A DNA stretch of 64,000 bases, from assembly GCF_900109195.1 (NCBI RefSeq), contig NZ_FNZG01000001.1, positions 1 to 64,000 on the forward strand, in the 5' to 3' direction. The notes below the pieces were generated by a model. That model did not search any database. It saw only the letters and a program-made list of their open reading frames with translations, and was not told the DNA's origin. Below, piece after piece: positions 9,247 to 16,443 of the stretch. The stretch is from Pseudooceanicola nitratireducens. Lineage in GTDB: Bacteria; Pseudomonadota; Alphaproteobacteria; Rhodobacterales; Rhodobacteraceae. Position numbers and translations under genes: made by a program. Numbering within the stretch: position 1 is the stretch's first letter; each line of letters begins with the position of its first letter.

Positions 9247-10143
9247 ATGTCCTCTGCCAGCCAGGCCAGGCACGCGCTTGCCAACCAGATCCTTGATCTC
9301 GTGATCGAATCCCGGTTCGAACCGGGGCACCATCTGCGTGAACAGCAGCTGGCCGAGATCCTGGGCGTGTCCCGCACCCCGATTCGTGCCGCGCTGGCGC
9401 TGCTGGCGGAAAAAGGCGCGTTGGAGGCGATCAAGAACAAGGGCTACTTTCTGCGCCTGCGAACGGATCAGCTGACCCGGGTCGAGGTCGAAACGCCGCT
9501 GTCCTCGACTCAGCGCATCTACACCCGGATCATGCAGGATCGCATCGCCCAGGACCTGCCCGAGGAGGTCTCTCTGGCTGATCTGGGTCGCCGCTATGAC
9601 ATGGACCGCAGCACCCTGCGCAACGTCATGGCCGAGCTTGAGCGCGACGGCCTGGTCACCCGGGGTCCCGGTCGCAACTGGTCCTTCATGCCGACCATGG
9701 GGGACATGGAATCGCAGAAGGCCAGCTATGAATTCCGCCGCCTGATCGAACCCCAGGGTCTTCTGATGCCCAGCTTCCGTGCGGATATGGCGGTGGTGGA
9801 TCGGATGCGGCTGCAGCACCTTTATTTCCACGATCATCCCAGCCTGAACGCCGGCATGGGCAAGCAGCTGTTCGAACTGGACGCGGCCTTTCATGAAGGC
9901 ATCGCCGAGTTTTCGGGCAATCCCTTCCTGCTTCAGGCGATCCAGCATCAGAACCGTCTGCGCCGCCTGCTGGAGTTCGCAAGCTACCAGAATCGCAGCC
10001 GAATCCGGGAATGGTGCCGGGAACACATCCAGATCCTTGACGCCATCGCCAAGGGCCGCCTGTCTGAAGCGTCCGAGCTGATGACCCGCCATCTGGGCGG
10101 CGCGGAACAGGCCAGCACGGCACAGGCGTCCCGCTCCAAATGA
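9247..10143 (+). CDS. GntR/FCD-family regulator with two winged-helix domains
   Basis: A 298-residue regulator. Residues 5-72 form a standard GntR winged helix (LREQQLAEILGVSRTPIRAA). Residues about 80-150 look like a second winged helix (LADLGRRYDMDRSTLRNVMA followed by a wing strand). The C-terminal third is an all-helical FCD effector domain with candidate metal ligands in ELDAAFHE and EHIQILDAI. Normal FadR/FCD regulators are about 220-250 residues with one DNA-binding domain, so the extra length is explained by the second one. It is divergent from the transporter operon and overlaps the next gene by four bases (ATGA). Confidence 0.87.
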   Translation: MSSASQARHALANQILDLVIESRFEPGHHLREQQLAEILGVSRTPIRAALALLAEKGALEAIKNKGYFLRLRTDQLTRVEVETPLSSTQRIYTRIMQDRIAQDLPEEVSLADLGRRYDMDRSTLRNVMAELERDGLVTRGPGRNWSFMPTMGDMESQKASYEFRRLIEPQGLLMPSFRADMAVVDRMRLQHLYFHDHPSLNAGMGKQLFELDAAFHEGIAEFSGNPFLLQAIQHQNRLRRLLEFASYQNRSRIREWCREHIQILDAIAKGRLSEASELMTRHLGGAEQASTAQASRSK

Positions 10144-11336
10144 CGCTTTGGCTGGTAGAACACGACACGGTCCACCCGGCCGAGGACATGATGCTGGCCG
10201 CTGCGCTGGCCGATGCGCTTGGGGCCGGGGTGGTGACCCTGGACACGGGCGGCGGCGGACTGGGTGCCTATGAGGCGCGCCAGCACGTGACCGACGTAGG
10301 GCTTGGCCTCAATGGGCTGTTCTGGATCGAATGGTACAGCAATGCTTCGGCCAAGGGGCCTTTGCCGCCCGGTGTCATCGCCACCTGGGCGCAGGGCGAC
10401 TGGGTCGTGCCGGTCAATCCGGCGGTCTCGGCGCAGGCCGACATGGCGCGGCGTCTTGCCGATCGCGCGGAACAGTTGGACCAACCGGTCCAGCACGTGA
10501 TCATCGAACAGGGGCAAGACGGATGGCATGTCGCCGGGGATTGTCCCGCCGATTTTCCCAAGCATTGGCAAAGGGATGCCTATGGCCGCCCCGTCGCGGA
10601 TCCACCTGTTCACCACGCAACTCAGGCCAATATCCTGATCGTCGGATCGGAACACAGGCAGCGCCAGACCTATCCGGCGGTCCTTGCCGCGCTTGGCGAT
10701 GCCGCCGACGCGCTTGGTCTGACACTGACCCTGCGCTTCTGGGACCCGGCCGAGGCATCGCCCAACAGCCTTCCCGATGATCTGCGCGACCTTGATGGCA
10801 TCGTGCTGCCCGGCGGGGCCGACATGGACCAGGTGGCCGGTCAGATCCGCGTGGCTCGCGCCGCGATTGCCGCGGACATCCCGCTTTTGGGGCTGTGCCT
10901 GGGCATGCAGACGCTGACTACCGCCGTCGCGCAGATGCGCGCGGGCTTCAACGATGCCAACATGGAAGAAGCCGCGCCCGACGCCGAAACCAAGGTCTTC
11001 CGCCGCCTGGCCCAATCCGAAGTGACGGGCGGCTTTCGGATCGGCCGGGGCCGGGCGCATCCGGTTGCGGGCACGCGGCTGGCCGCTATCCTGGGCGAGG
11101 CCGAGGTGCAGGTCCCGGTGAATCACCGCTATGTGCTGGACCCGGTGTTGCACGACTCCCTGCGCCGCGCCGGTCTGGTCATCTCGGCCTGGCAAGAGGG
11201 AGCGACGCTGGCCGATGCGGTCGAACTGCCCGATCAGCGCTTTTGCATCGGGCTGCAGGGCCATCCGGAGCTTCTGACCCGCCGGCACCGGCCCCATCCG
11301 CTTTTCACCGCCTTTCTCAAGGCGCTCGACCTCTGA
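10140..11336 (+). CDS. Glutamine amidotransferase, CTP-synthase-like, with unknown N-terminal domain
   Basis: A 398-residue protein. Residues about 163-398 form a class I glutaminase domain closest in motifs to the C-terminal half of CTP synthase: DGIVLPGGADMD, GLCLGMQ with nucleophile C253, and QGHPELLTRRHRPHPLF with H375 and E377. The triad is complete, so glutamine hydrolysis is expected. Residues 1-162 match nothing I recognise and do not look like a CTP-synthase synthetase domain (no P-loop seen). The start overlaps the regulator stop. Its product may amidate a substrate of the catabolic pathway; that is inference. Confidence 0.75.
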   Translation: MTLWLVEHDTVHPAEDMMLAAALADALGAGVVTLDTGGGGLGAYEARQHVTDVGLGLNGLFWIEWYSNASAKGPLPPGVIATWAQGDWVVPVNPAVSAQADMARRLADRAEQLDQPVQHVIIEQGQDGWHVAGDCPADFPKHWQRDAYGRPVADPPVHHATQANILIVGSEHRQRQTYPAVLAALGDAADALGLTLTLRFWDPAEASPNSLPDDLRDLDGIVLPGGADMDQVAGQIRVARAAIAADIPLLGLCLGMQTLTTAVAQMRAGFNDANMEEAAPDAETKVFRRLAQSEVTGGFRIGRGRAHPVAGTRLAAILGEAEVQVPVNHRYVLDPVLHDSLRRAGLVISAWQEGATLADAVELPDQRFCIGLQGHPELLTRRHRPHPLFTAFLKALDL

Positions 11337-11361
11337 CTGCAAAGACCCAAGGAACCCCCTG

Positions 11362-12309
11362 ATGACCTCTTCCCTGATCGCCCTTGTCACCCGCCTGTCC
11401 GACGAGGCCGAGGCGCAATGGCTGGACCTTCTGCGTGCCGCCCTGCCTGGCGAAACGGTGCTGTCGCTGCGCGCCATGACCGCGGAACAGCGCGACCAGG
11501 CCGATATCGCCGTGGTTGCCAATCCCGACCCGAACGATCTGAAAAGCCTGCCGAATATCGCCTGGGTGCACAGCCTTTGGGCGGGGGTTGAACGGCTTGT
11601 CGCGGAACTGCCGGGCTTTGACCGCCCGATCGTGCGCCTGGTCGATCCGCAGCTGGCCCGCAACATGTCCGAGGCCGCGCTGGCCTGGACCTTCTACCTG
11701 TTCCGCGACATGCCCGCCTATGCCCGTCAGCAAGAGCAGAAGATCTGGAACGCGCTGCCCTATCGCCGGGCCAGCGATGTCACCGTCGGGATCCTCGGGC
11801 TGGGCGAGCTGGGCAGCGCCTCGGCCGATCGGATCCGGGCGCAGGATTTCAACGTCACCGGCTGGAGCCGCAGCCAGAAGGACCTGCCCGGTGTCACCTG
11901 CCGCTCGGGCGAGGCAGGGCTGACCCAGGTGCTGGAGGAAAGCGACATCATCCTGTGCCTGCTGCCGCTGACCGCGGCGACGCGCGGCCTTCTGAACGCC
12001 GAACGGCTGGGGCAGATGAAACAGGGCGCGGGGCTGATCAATTTTGCCCGGGGTCCGATCATCGACAGCGACGCGCTGATCGCTGCGCTGGACAGCGGCC
12101 ATCTGGGGCACGCGGTGCTGGACGTCTTTGACCAGGAACCGCTGCCCGAGTCCTCATCGCTGTGGTCGCATCCCGGCATCACCGTGCTGCCGCATATCTC
12201 GGGCCCGACCGACCCCAGGTCCGGTGCGGCCATCGTAGCGGGCAACATCCGCGCCTACCGCGACACCGGCGCGCTGCCCGATCACGTGGATCTGACCGTC
12301 GGCTATTGA
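11362..12309 (+). CDS. D-2-hydroxyacid dehydrogenase, GhrA-like
   Basis: A 315-residue NAD(P)-dependent reductase of the glyoxylate/hydroxypyruvate reductase A type. The Rossmann motif is VGILGLGELGSASADRI. The catalytic Arg is in NFARGPIID, the Glu in DVFDQEPLP and the His in LPHISGPT, giving the full R-E-H triad. It lies 25 bases after the amidotransferase and is the last gene of this plus-strand run. Beside an aminotransferase it could reduce the 2-oxo acid made by transamination to a D-hydroxy acid, or run the reverse reaction. Confidence 0.88.
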   Translation: MTSSLIALVTRLSDEAEAQWLDLLRAALPGETVLSLRAMTAEQRDQADIAVVANPDPNDLKSLPNIAWVHSLWAGVERLVAELPGFDRPIVRLVDPQLARNMSEAALAWTFYLFRDMPAYARQQEQKIWNALPYRRASDVTVGILGLGELGSASADRIRAQDFNVTGWSRSQKDLPGVTCRSGEAGLTQVLEESDIILCLLPLTAATRGLLNAERLGQMKQGAGLINFARGPIIDSDALIAALDSGHLGHAVLDVFDQEPLPESSSLWSHPGITVLPHISGPTDPRSGAAIVAGNIRAYRDTGALPDHVDLTVGY

Positions 12310-12319
12310 CCCGACCCCC

Positions 12320-12343
12320 GGGGGCGGTTGCCTTTCCGCCCCC
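12320..12343 (+). terminator. Stem-loop after the dehydrogenase gene
   Basis: An 8-bp GC stem (GGGGGCGG at 12320-12327, CCGCCCCC at 12336-12343) begins 11 bases after the stop codon. No T run follows, so it may be a weak or factor-assisted terminator or an mRNA-stabilising hairpin. Confidence 0.5.
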
Positions 12344-12429
12344 GCATCCATAAAGCAGACCCCAGCCAAACCGGGCCCCGGCCGCGCGTTAGCCATCCGA
12401 CATGCTTCCTTTCCGATCCGAGAGAGACC

Positions 12430-13503
12430 ATGGGCTATCGCTATGACCCGGTGCAGACCCCCGCACCCCCGCGCTATGATCACCGTGCCGAGGCCCAGTT
12501 CGACATGGGCGTCACCGGTGACCTGCTGACCCGTGTCGCCACCTACATGCGCGAGGCGGACGTGCAGCTGGCCGAATTCCCGGGCCAGCTGTCGCTGACC
12601 CTGGCCCAAGGCGATGTGGTGCTGAGCACCAGCGACGAAGTGCTGGACATGCAGATCGCCGCGCTGGACGCGATCGCCCTGCAGCTTGTGCGCGACTACA
12701 TGGCCTATGTGCTGGATTTCCTGCTGCCGGGCCTGGCGGCCAAGGCCGTCTGGAAGGGCGAGATCCGGCGCAACACCACGCCGCTGAACTTTGCCACCGC
12801 GCAGGTGGTCAGCTGCACCCGCGTCGCGCCCAGGTTCCTGCGGATCACCCTGGCCTGCGACGACACCCTGCGGCTGGCCGAGGGGCGGGGCATGCATTTT
12901 TCGCTTCTCCTGCCGCCCGAGGGTCGCGCGCCCGTCTGGCCCCGCCTGGATGACAGCGGCCGAACGGTCTGGGCCGATGGGGCGGATCTGCTGCACCGCG
13001 CCGCCTATACCTTTGTCGATCTCGACCCCGTGGCCGGGCGTTTCACCTTTGACATCTTCGAACATGAAGGCGGTCACACAACCGAATGGGCCCGCCGCGC
13101 CCAGGCCGGCGACATCGTCGGCATCACCGGCCCGGGCAGCGGAGATTTCCCCGCAGGGCGCGACGTGCTGATGGCCGGGGACGAAACCGCGCTGCCGGCG
13201 CTGCGCCGGATCCTGGAACATTCGCCCGCGGATCGCCGTGGCGATGTGCTGATCGAGGTCGGTCATCCCGAAGACATCCTTGATCTGCCCCATCCGCCGG
13301 GCATCCGCCTGCACTGGGTCGTGCGGGCGCGGGGCGAAACGCTTTGGGATCGGTTGTCGGTCATGGACGCGCCCGAGGGGCCGGATCGTCATGTCTGGGT
13401 CGCGGGCGAACAGGACCTGGTGCGCAAGGCCCGCGCCCGGTTCCGCCGGGAGCAGGGCGTCGGGGCCTCGGAAGGGTATTTCGCCAACTACTGGGCGTCC
13501 TGA
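12430..13503 (+). CDS. SIP-family siderophore-interacting FAD reductase with DUF2218-like N-domain
   Basis: A 357-residue flavoprotein. Residues 1-95 resemble DUF2218 (DHRAEAQFDMGVTGDLLTRV and following). Residues about 115-355 form the ViuB/SIP reductase: a FAD-binding barrel including HRAAYTFVDLD, then a NAD(P)-binding half containing MAGDETALPALRRIL and ending FANYWAS. Such proteins reduce ferric siderophores in the cytoplasm to release iron. The ATG at 12430 follows an AGAGAGA ribosome-binding site; the open extension to 12328 has none. No siderophore receptor is nearby and no iron box was found directly upstream. Confidence 0.86.
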   Translation: MGYRYDPVQTPAPPRYDHRAEAQFDMGVTGDLLTRVATYMREADVQLAEFPGQLSLTLAQGDVVLSTSDEVLDMQIAALDAIALQLVRDYMAYVLDFLLPGLAAKAVWKGEIRRNTTPLNFATAQVVSCTRVAPRFLRITLACDDTLRLAEGRGMHFSLLLPPEGRAPVWPRLDDSGRTVWADGADLLHRAAYTFVDLDPVAGRFTFDIFEHEGGHTTEWARRAQAGDIVGITGPGSGDFPAGRDVLMAGDETALPALRRILEHSPADRRGDVLIEVGHPEDILDLPHPPGIRLHWVVRARGETLWDRLSVMDAPEGPDRHVWVAGEQDLVRKARARFRREQGVGASEGYFANYWAS

Positions 13504-13620
13504 GATCGCGCCCAGAGGGTCTGTGCCCAAAGCCTCCACGCCCCTTATTCATTTGACCCCCCGGATCCTGCGTGCTGTAAGCCCGCCGAACGCACGTCCA
13601 CCGGGAATGGGGAATTCATC

Positions 13621-14064
13621 ATGTCAGCCAACAAACGTGTCGTCCTGTCCAGCGATCATGCCGCGATCGAGCTGCGCCAGGCCATCGCCAAGCACATCAC
13701 CGATCTGGGCTGGGACGCGGTCGACATTGGCCCGACCACGCCGGAAAGCACCCATTATCCTCTGCATGGCCGCGCTGCTGCGGAACGCGTCGCCTCGGGC
13801 GATTGCGCGCTTGGGATCATCCTGTGCGGCACCGGGCAGGGCATCATGATGGCCGCCAACAAGGTCGAGGGCATCCGCTGCGGCGTCTGTTCCGACACCT
13901 TCTCGGCCAAGATGATCCGCGCCCACAACAATGCGCAGATCCTGTCGATTGGCGCGCGCGTCGTGGGCGACAGTCTGGCGCTTGAGATCGTCGAGGCCTT
14001 CCTGGCCACCGAATTCGAAGGCGGCCGCCATGCCACCCGCGTGGACATGATCGAAGGGGCTTGA
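13621..14064 (+). CDS. rpiB: Ribose 5-phosphate isomerase B
   Basis: A 147-residue RpiB/LacAB-family isomerase interconverting ribose 5-phosphate and ribulose 5-phosphate. Family features are the early SSDHAAIELR, the catalytic cysteine C69 in ILCGTGQG, and AHNNAQILSIGARVVG with H102 for phosphate binding. Length and motifs fit the family throughout. The ATG is preceded by a GGGGAAT stretch. A possible sigma-70-like TTGACC lies near 13550, but the minus-10 match is weak. The gene is followed by serB. Confidence 0.93.
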   Translation: MSANKRVVLSSDHAAIELRQAIAKHITDLGWDAVDIGPTTPESTHYPLHGRAAAERVASGDCALGIILCGTGQGIMMAANKVEGIRCGVCSDTFSAKMIRAHNNAQILSIGARVVGDSLALEIVEAFLATEFEGGRHATRVDMIEGA

Positions 14065-14091
14065 TCGGCCCCTCTGATACACACGACCAAG

Positions 14092-14122
14092 GCACGGGCT
14101 GGCCCTTTCGGCTGTCCCGTGC
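14092..14122 (+). promoter_or_regulatory. Stem-loop between rpiB and serB
   Basis: GCACGGG at 14092-14098 pairs with CCCGTGC at 14116-14122 around a 17-base loop that is itself partly self-complementary (GGCC/GGCT). It is followed by TTAATG and ends about 30 bases before the serB start. It could be a weak terminator for rpiB or a leader structure for serB. I see no match to a named riboswitch. Confidence 0.4.
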
Positions 14123-14153
14123 TTAATGGCCCCGACATCGAAAGGGGCCGCCC

Positions 14154-15029
14154 ATGTATATCGCCACACTGATTGCCAAAACCCTGGATCCCGCCGCCGT
14201 CGAGGCGCTGCGCAACGCCTGGGGGGGCGGCACGGTCACCTGGCTGGCCCCGGATCACGCGGCCGAATTTCCCCTGTCCGAAGTGCCTGGCAATTTTCGC
14301 GACATCTGGTCCGATCTTCAGGCAATTCAGATTGATCTGAACATCCAGCCCGCCGAGGGCCGGAAGAAGAAGATGCTGCTGGCCGATATGGACAGCACCA
14401 TGATCCAGCAGGAATGTATCGACGAACTGGCCGAAGAGGCCGGGGTGGGCGAGCGCGTCAAAGACATCACCGCCCGCGCCATGAATGGCGAATTGGATTT
14501 CGAAGGCGCGCTGACCGAACGGGTCGGCCTTCTGAAGGGCCTGCCCGAGGCGGTGATCCAGCAGGTCATCGACACGCGCATCACCCTGATGCCCGGCGGG
14601 CCCGAGCTTTTGGCGACGATGAAGGCCAATGGGGCCTATTGCGCGCTGGTCTCGGGCGGGTTCACCGCCTTTACCGCAAAGATCGCCGAAACGCTTGGCT
14701 TTGACGAAAACCGCGCCAACACGCTGATCGCCGAAGGCGGCACCCTGACCGGGGGCGTCGGCCGCCCGATCCTGGGGCGCGAGGCCAAGGTGCAGGCCCT
14801 GGAAGAGATCACTGCGCGCCTGGGTATCACCGAAGGCGAGGTGATCGCCGTGGGGGACGGGGCCAATGATCTGGGCATGCTGACCCGCGCCGGGGCCGGT
14901 GTGGCGCTGCACGCCAAGCCGACGGTGGCCGCGCAATGCGAGATCCGGGTGAACCACGGCGATCTGAGCGCGCTGCTCTATCTGCAGGGCTATACGAAGG
15001 CCGAGTTCGTCGGCTCCTTGGCCGGTTAA
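14154..15029 (+). CDS. serB: Phosphoserine phosphatase
   Basis: A 291-residue HAD-superfamily phosphatase for the last step of serine synthesis. HAD motif I is ADMDSTMIQQECIDELA with nucleophile D78 and acid D80. Motif II is VSGGFTAF. The late motif GDGANDLGML supplies the metal-binding Asp. Residues 1-70 form the small N-terminal domain that many SerB proteins carry ahead of the catalytic core. The start follows GAAAGGGG. It stands alone between rpiB and an ArsR operon. Confidence 0.94.
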   Translation: MYIATLIAKTLDPAAVEALRNAWGGGTVTWLAPDHAAEFPLSEVPGNFRDIWSDLQAIQIDLNIQPAEGRKKKMLLADMDSTMIQQECIDELAEEAGVGERVKDITARAMNGELDFEGALTERVGLLKGLPEAVIQQVIDTRITLMPGGPELLATMKANGAYCALVSGGFTAFTAKIAETLGFDENRANTLIAEGGTLTGGVGRPILGREAKVQALEEITARLGITEGEVIAVGDGANDLGMLTRAGAGVALHAKPTVAAQCEIRVNHGDLSALLYLQGYTKAEFVGSLAG

Positions 15030-15111
15030 CCGGCCTTCCTCGCGGCGCAATAATTCGCGCATGCGTTAATTAACATTTGCGTTAATAAAAGAATCGGGCC
15101 AGCCTGTGGGT

Positions 15112-15444
15112 ATGACACAGCTGACCCGAACCTTTGCCGCCTTGTCCGATCCGACCCGTCTGAGCCTGGTCGAAACCCTGATCGCCTCGGGGGAGCTGCC
15201 CGCAGGGGCGCTGGCGGCGCAGGCCACGATTTCCGCACCCGCCATATCGCGCCACCTGAAGGTACTGCGCGAAGCCGGGGTGGTGCGGCAGCGGATCGAG
15301 GGCACGCATCGGTTCTATTCCGTCGATGCCGGGGCCCTGGCGCGGATCAACAGCTGGACGATGGATCACCGCAGCTTCTGGGGCAAAAGCCTGGACCGGC
15401 TGGACGGGATGCTTGCGCTTGACCCCGAGGGAGAGGACCAATGA
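15112..15444 (+). CDS. ArsR-family winged-helix regulator
   Basis: A 110-residue repressor-type protein. The ArsR fold is clear: FAALSDPTRLSLVETL, then the recognition helix ISAPAISRHLKVLREAGVV and the wing RIEGTHRFYSV. No metal-binding cysteines are present, as is usual for ArsR regulators paired with SRPBCC genes. ATG at 15112 is chosen; a GTG two codons upstream is possible. The stop overlaps the SRPBCC start (ATGA), showing translational coupling. It probably represses its own three-gene operon. Confidence 0.9.
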   Translation: MTQLTRTFAALSDPTRLSLVETLIASGELPAGALAAQATISAPAISRHLKVLREAGVVRQRIEGTHRFYSVDAGALARINSWTMDHRSFWGKSLDRLDGMLALDPEGEDQ

Positions 15445-15929
15445 AGGATACGGAAACTGCAGATGTGGAGTTGATCCGCGACTATGCCGTGGCGCTGACC
15501 CGGTTGTGGCGGGCGGTGACGGAGCCGGTGCAGATCCTGCAATGGTTCGGCCCCGAGGGCGTCTATCTGGACGACTGCCAGATGGATTTCCGTACCACCG
15601 GCCCCTGGAGCTGCACGATGCGCGGCAAGGACAGCGGATCGCGATTCAAGGTCTCGGGGCAGATCACCCATGTCAGCCCGCCCGAAGGCGGGCGTGGGTC
15701 CGTCGGCTTTACCTGGGCCTGGCACGATGAGGACGACCGGCGCGGGCCGGAAAGCCATGTGAGCTTTGCGGTGGAGGAAACCGCAAGCGGCGCGCGCCTG
15801 ACCCTGACGCATCGCGACCTGGCCAGCGCCGAGGCCGCGCAGGACCACACCCGCGGCTGGCTGTCGACCCTGCGGAAGATGGATTTCTTCCTAGACCCGC
15901 AGGCCTCGCTTGTCCCGACGACCCGCTGA
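15441..15929 (+). CDS. SRPBCC/AHSA1-domain protein
   Basis: A 162-residue protein with the START-like helix-grip fold of the AHSA1 group: DYAVALTRLWRAVTEPVQIL, then W-F-G-P-E-G and a beta-rich middle, ending with a long C-terminal helix (GWLSTLRKMDFFL). Members bind hydrophobic ligands; few have a proven function. The ATG overlaps the stop of the ArsR gene. The ArsR-SRPBCC pair is common in proteobacteria, where the regulator is thought to respond to the same unknown ligand or stress. Confidence 0.88.
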   Translation: MKDTETADVELIRDYAVALTRLWRAVTEPVQILQWFGPEGVYLDDCQMDFRTTGPWSCTMRGKDSGSRFKVSGQITHVSPPEGGRGSVGFTWAWHDEDDRRGPESHVSFAVEETASGARLTLTHRDLASAEAAQDHTRGWLSTLRKMDFFLDPQASLVPTTR

Positions 15930-15983
15930 GTTCTGACCCGGATTTCAAGCCCCACTTTCACACCTGAGCCCAAGGAGGCCACC

Positions 15984-16301
15984 ATGCCCAAGTATCTGTT
16001 CATCTACCACGCCGACGCCCCGATGAAGCCCGAACCCGGCCAGGAGCAGGAGGCCATGGCCGCCTGGGGCCGCTGGATGGAAAAGGTCGGCCCGAACCTT
16101 GTCGATCCCGGTGAGCCGGTGGGCATTTCGAAATCGGTCGGCCCTGATGGCGTGTCCGACAAGGTGGTGAATGCCGCCTTCGGCTATTCCATTGTCGAGG
16201 CCGACAGCATCGAAGCCGCCTGCGAGCTGGCGAAGGGCAACCCGATGATCGACGGCGGCGGATCCGTCGAAGTGGCCGAGATTATGCCGATCGAGATGTG
16301 A
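15984..16301 (+). CDS. YciI-like (YCII-related) protein
   Basis: A 105-residue protein of the YCII/DGPF-related dimeric alpha-beta barrel fold, starting MPKYLFIYHAD and containing AAWGRWMEKVGPNLVDPGEP and SIEAACELAKGNPMI. Such small proteins often sit beside ECF sigma factors or ArsR/SRPBCC genes. A good ribosome-binding site (AAGGAGG) precedes the ATG. It lies 54 bases after the SRPBCC gene and is the third gene of that operon. No function is assigned. Confidence 0.85.
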   Translation: MPKYLFIYHADAPMKPEPGQEQEAMAAWGRWMEKVGPNLVDPGEPVGISKSVGPDGVSDKVVNAAFGYSIVEADSIEAACELAKGNPMIDGGGSVEVAEIMPIEM

Positions 16302-16354
16302 TCGGGGTGGGGGTGCTTATGACCCCATGACGTAGTGCATCTGGTTTCGGTTGT

Positions 16355-16428
16355 GAGGGGGCTGTCTGCCCCCTCTGCCGCCCCGGGGGCGGCATTCACC
16401 CCCGAGGATATTTGTGAAAACCAAAGAG
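16355..16428 (+). repeat. Intergenic repeat, variant B, copy 1
   Basis: The unit starts with an 8-bp hairpin (GAGGGGGC, loop TGTCT, GCCCCCTC). A GC-rich spacer follows, then a conserved 30-base tail at 16399-16428 beginning CCCCCGAGGATATTTGTG. The same 30 bases occur exactly in reverse orientation at 32803-32832. It lies between convergent genes (YciI and ALDH16), so it may act in both 3' untranslated regions. Confidence 0.85.
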
Positions 16429-16443
16429 TGTGAGTCTTTTGGG

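Noticed and set aside
14092-14122. Serine-linked riboswitch upstream of serB
   Set aside because: Only one long-loop hairpin is visible, with no conserved motif of a named riboswitch class.
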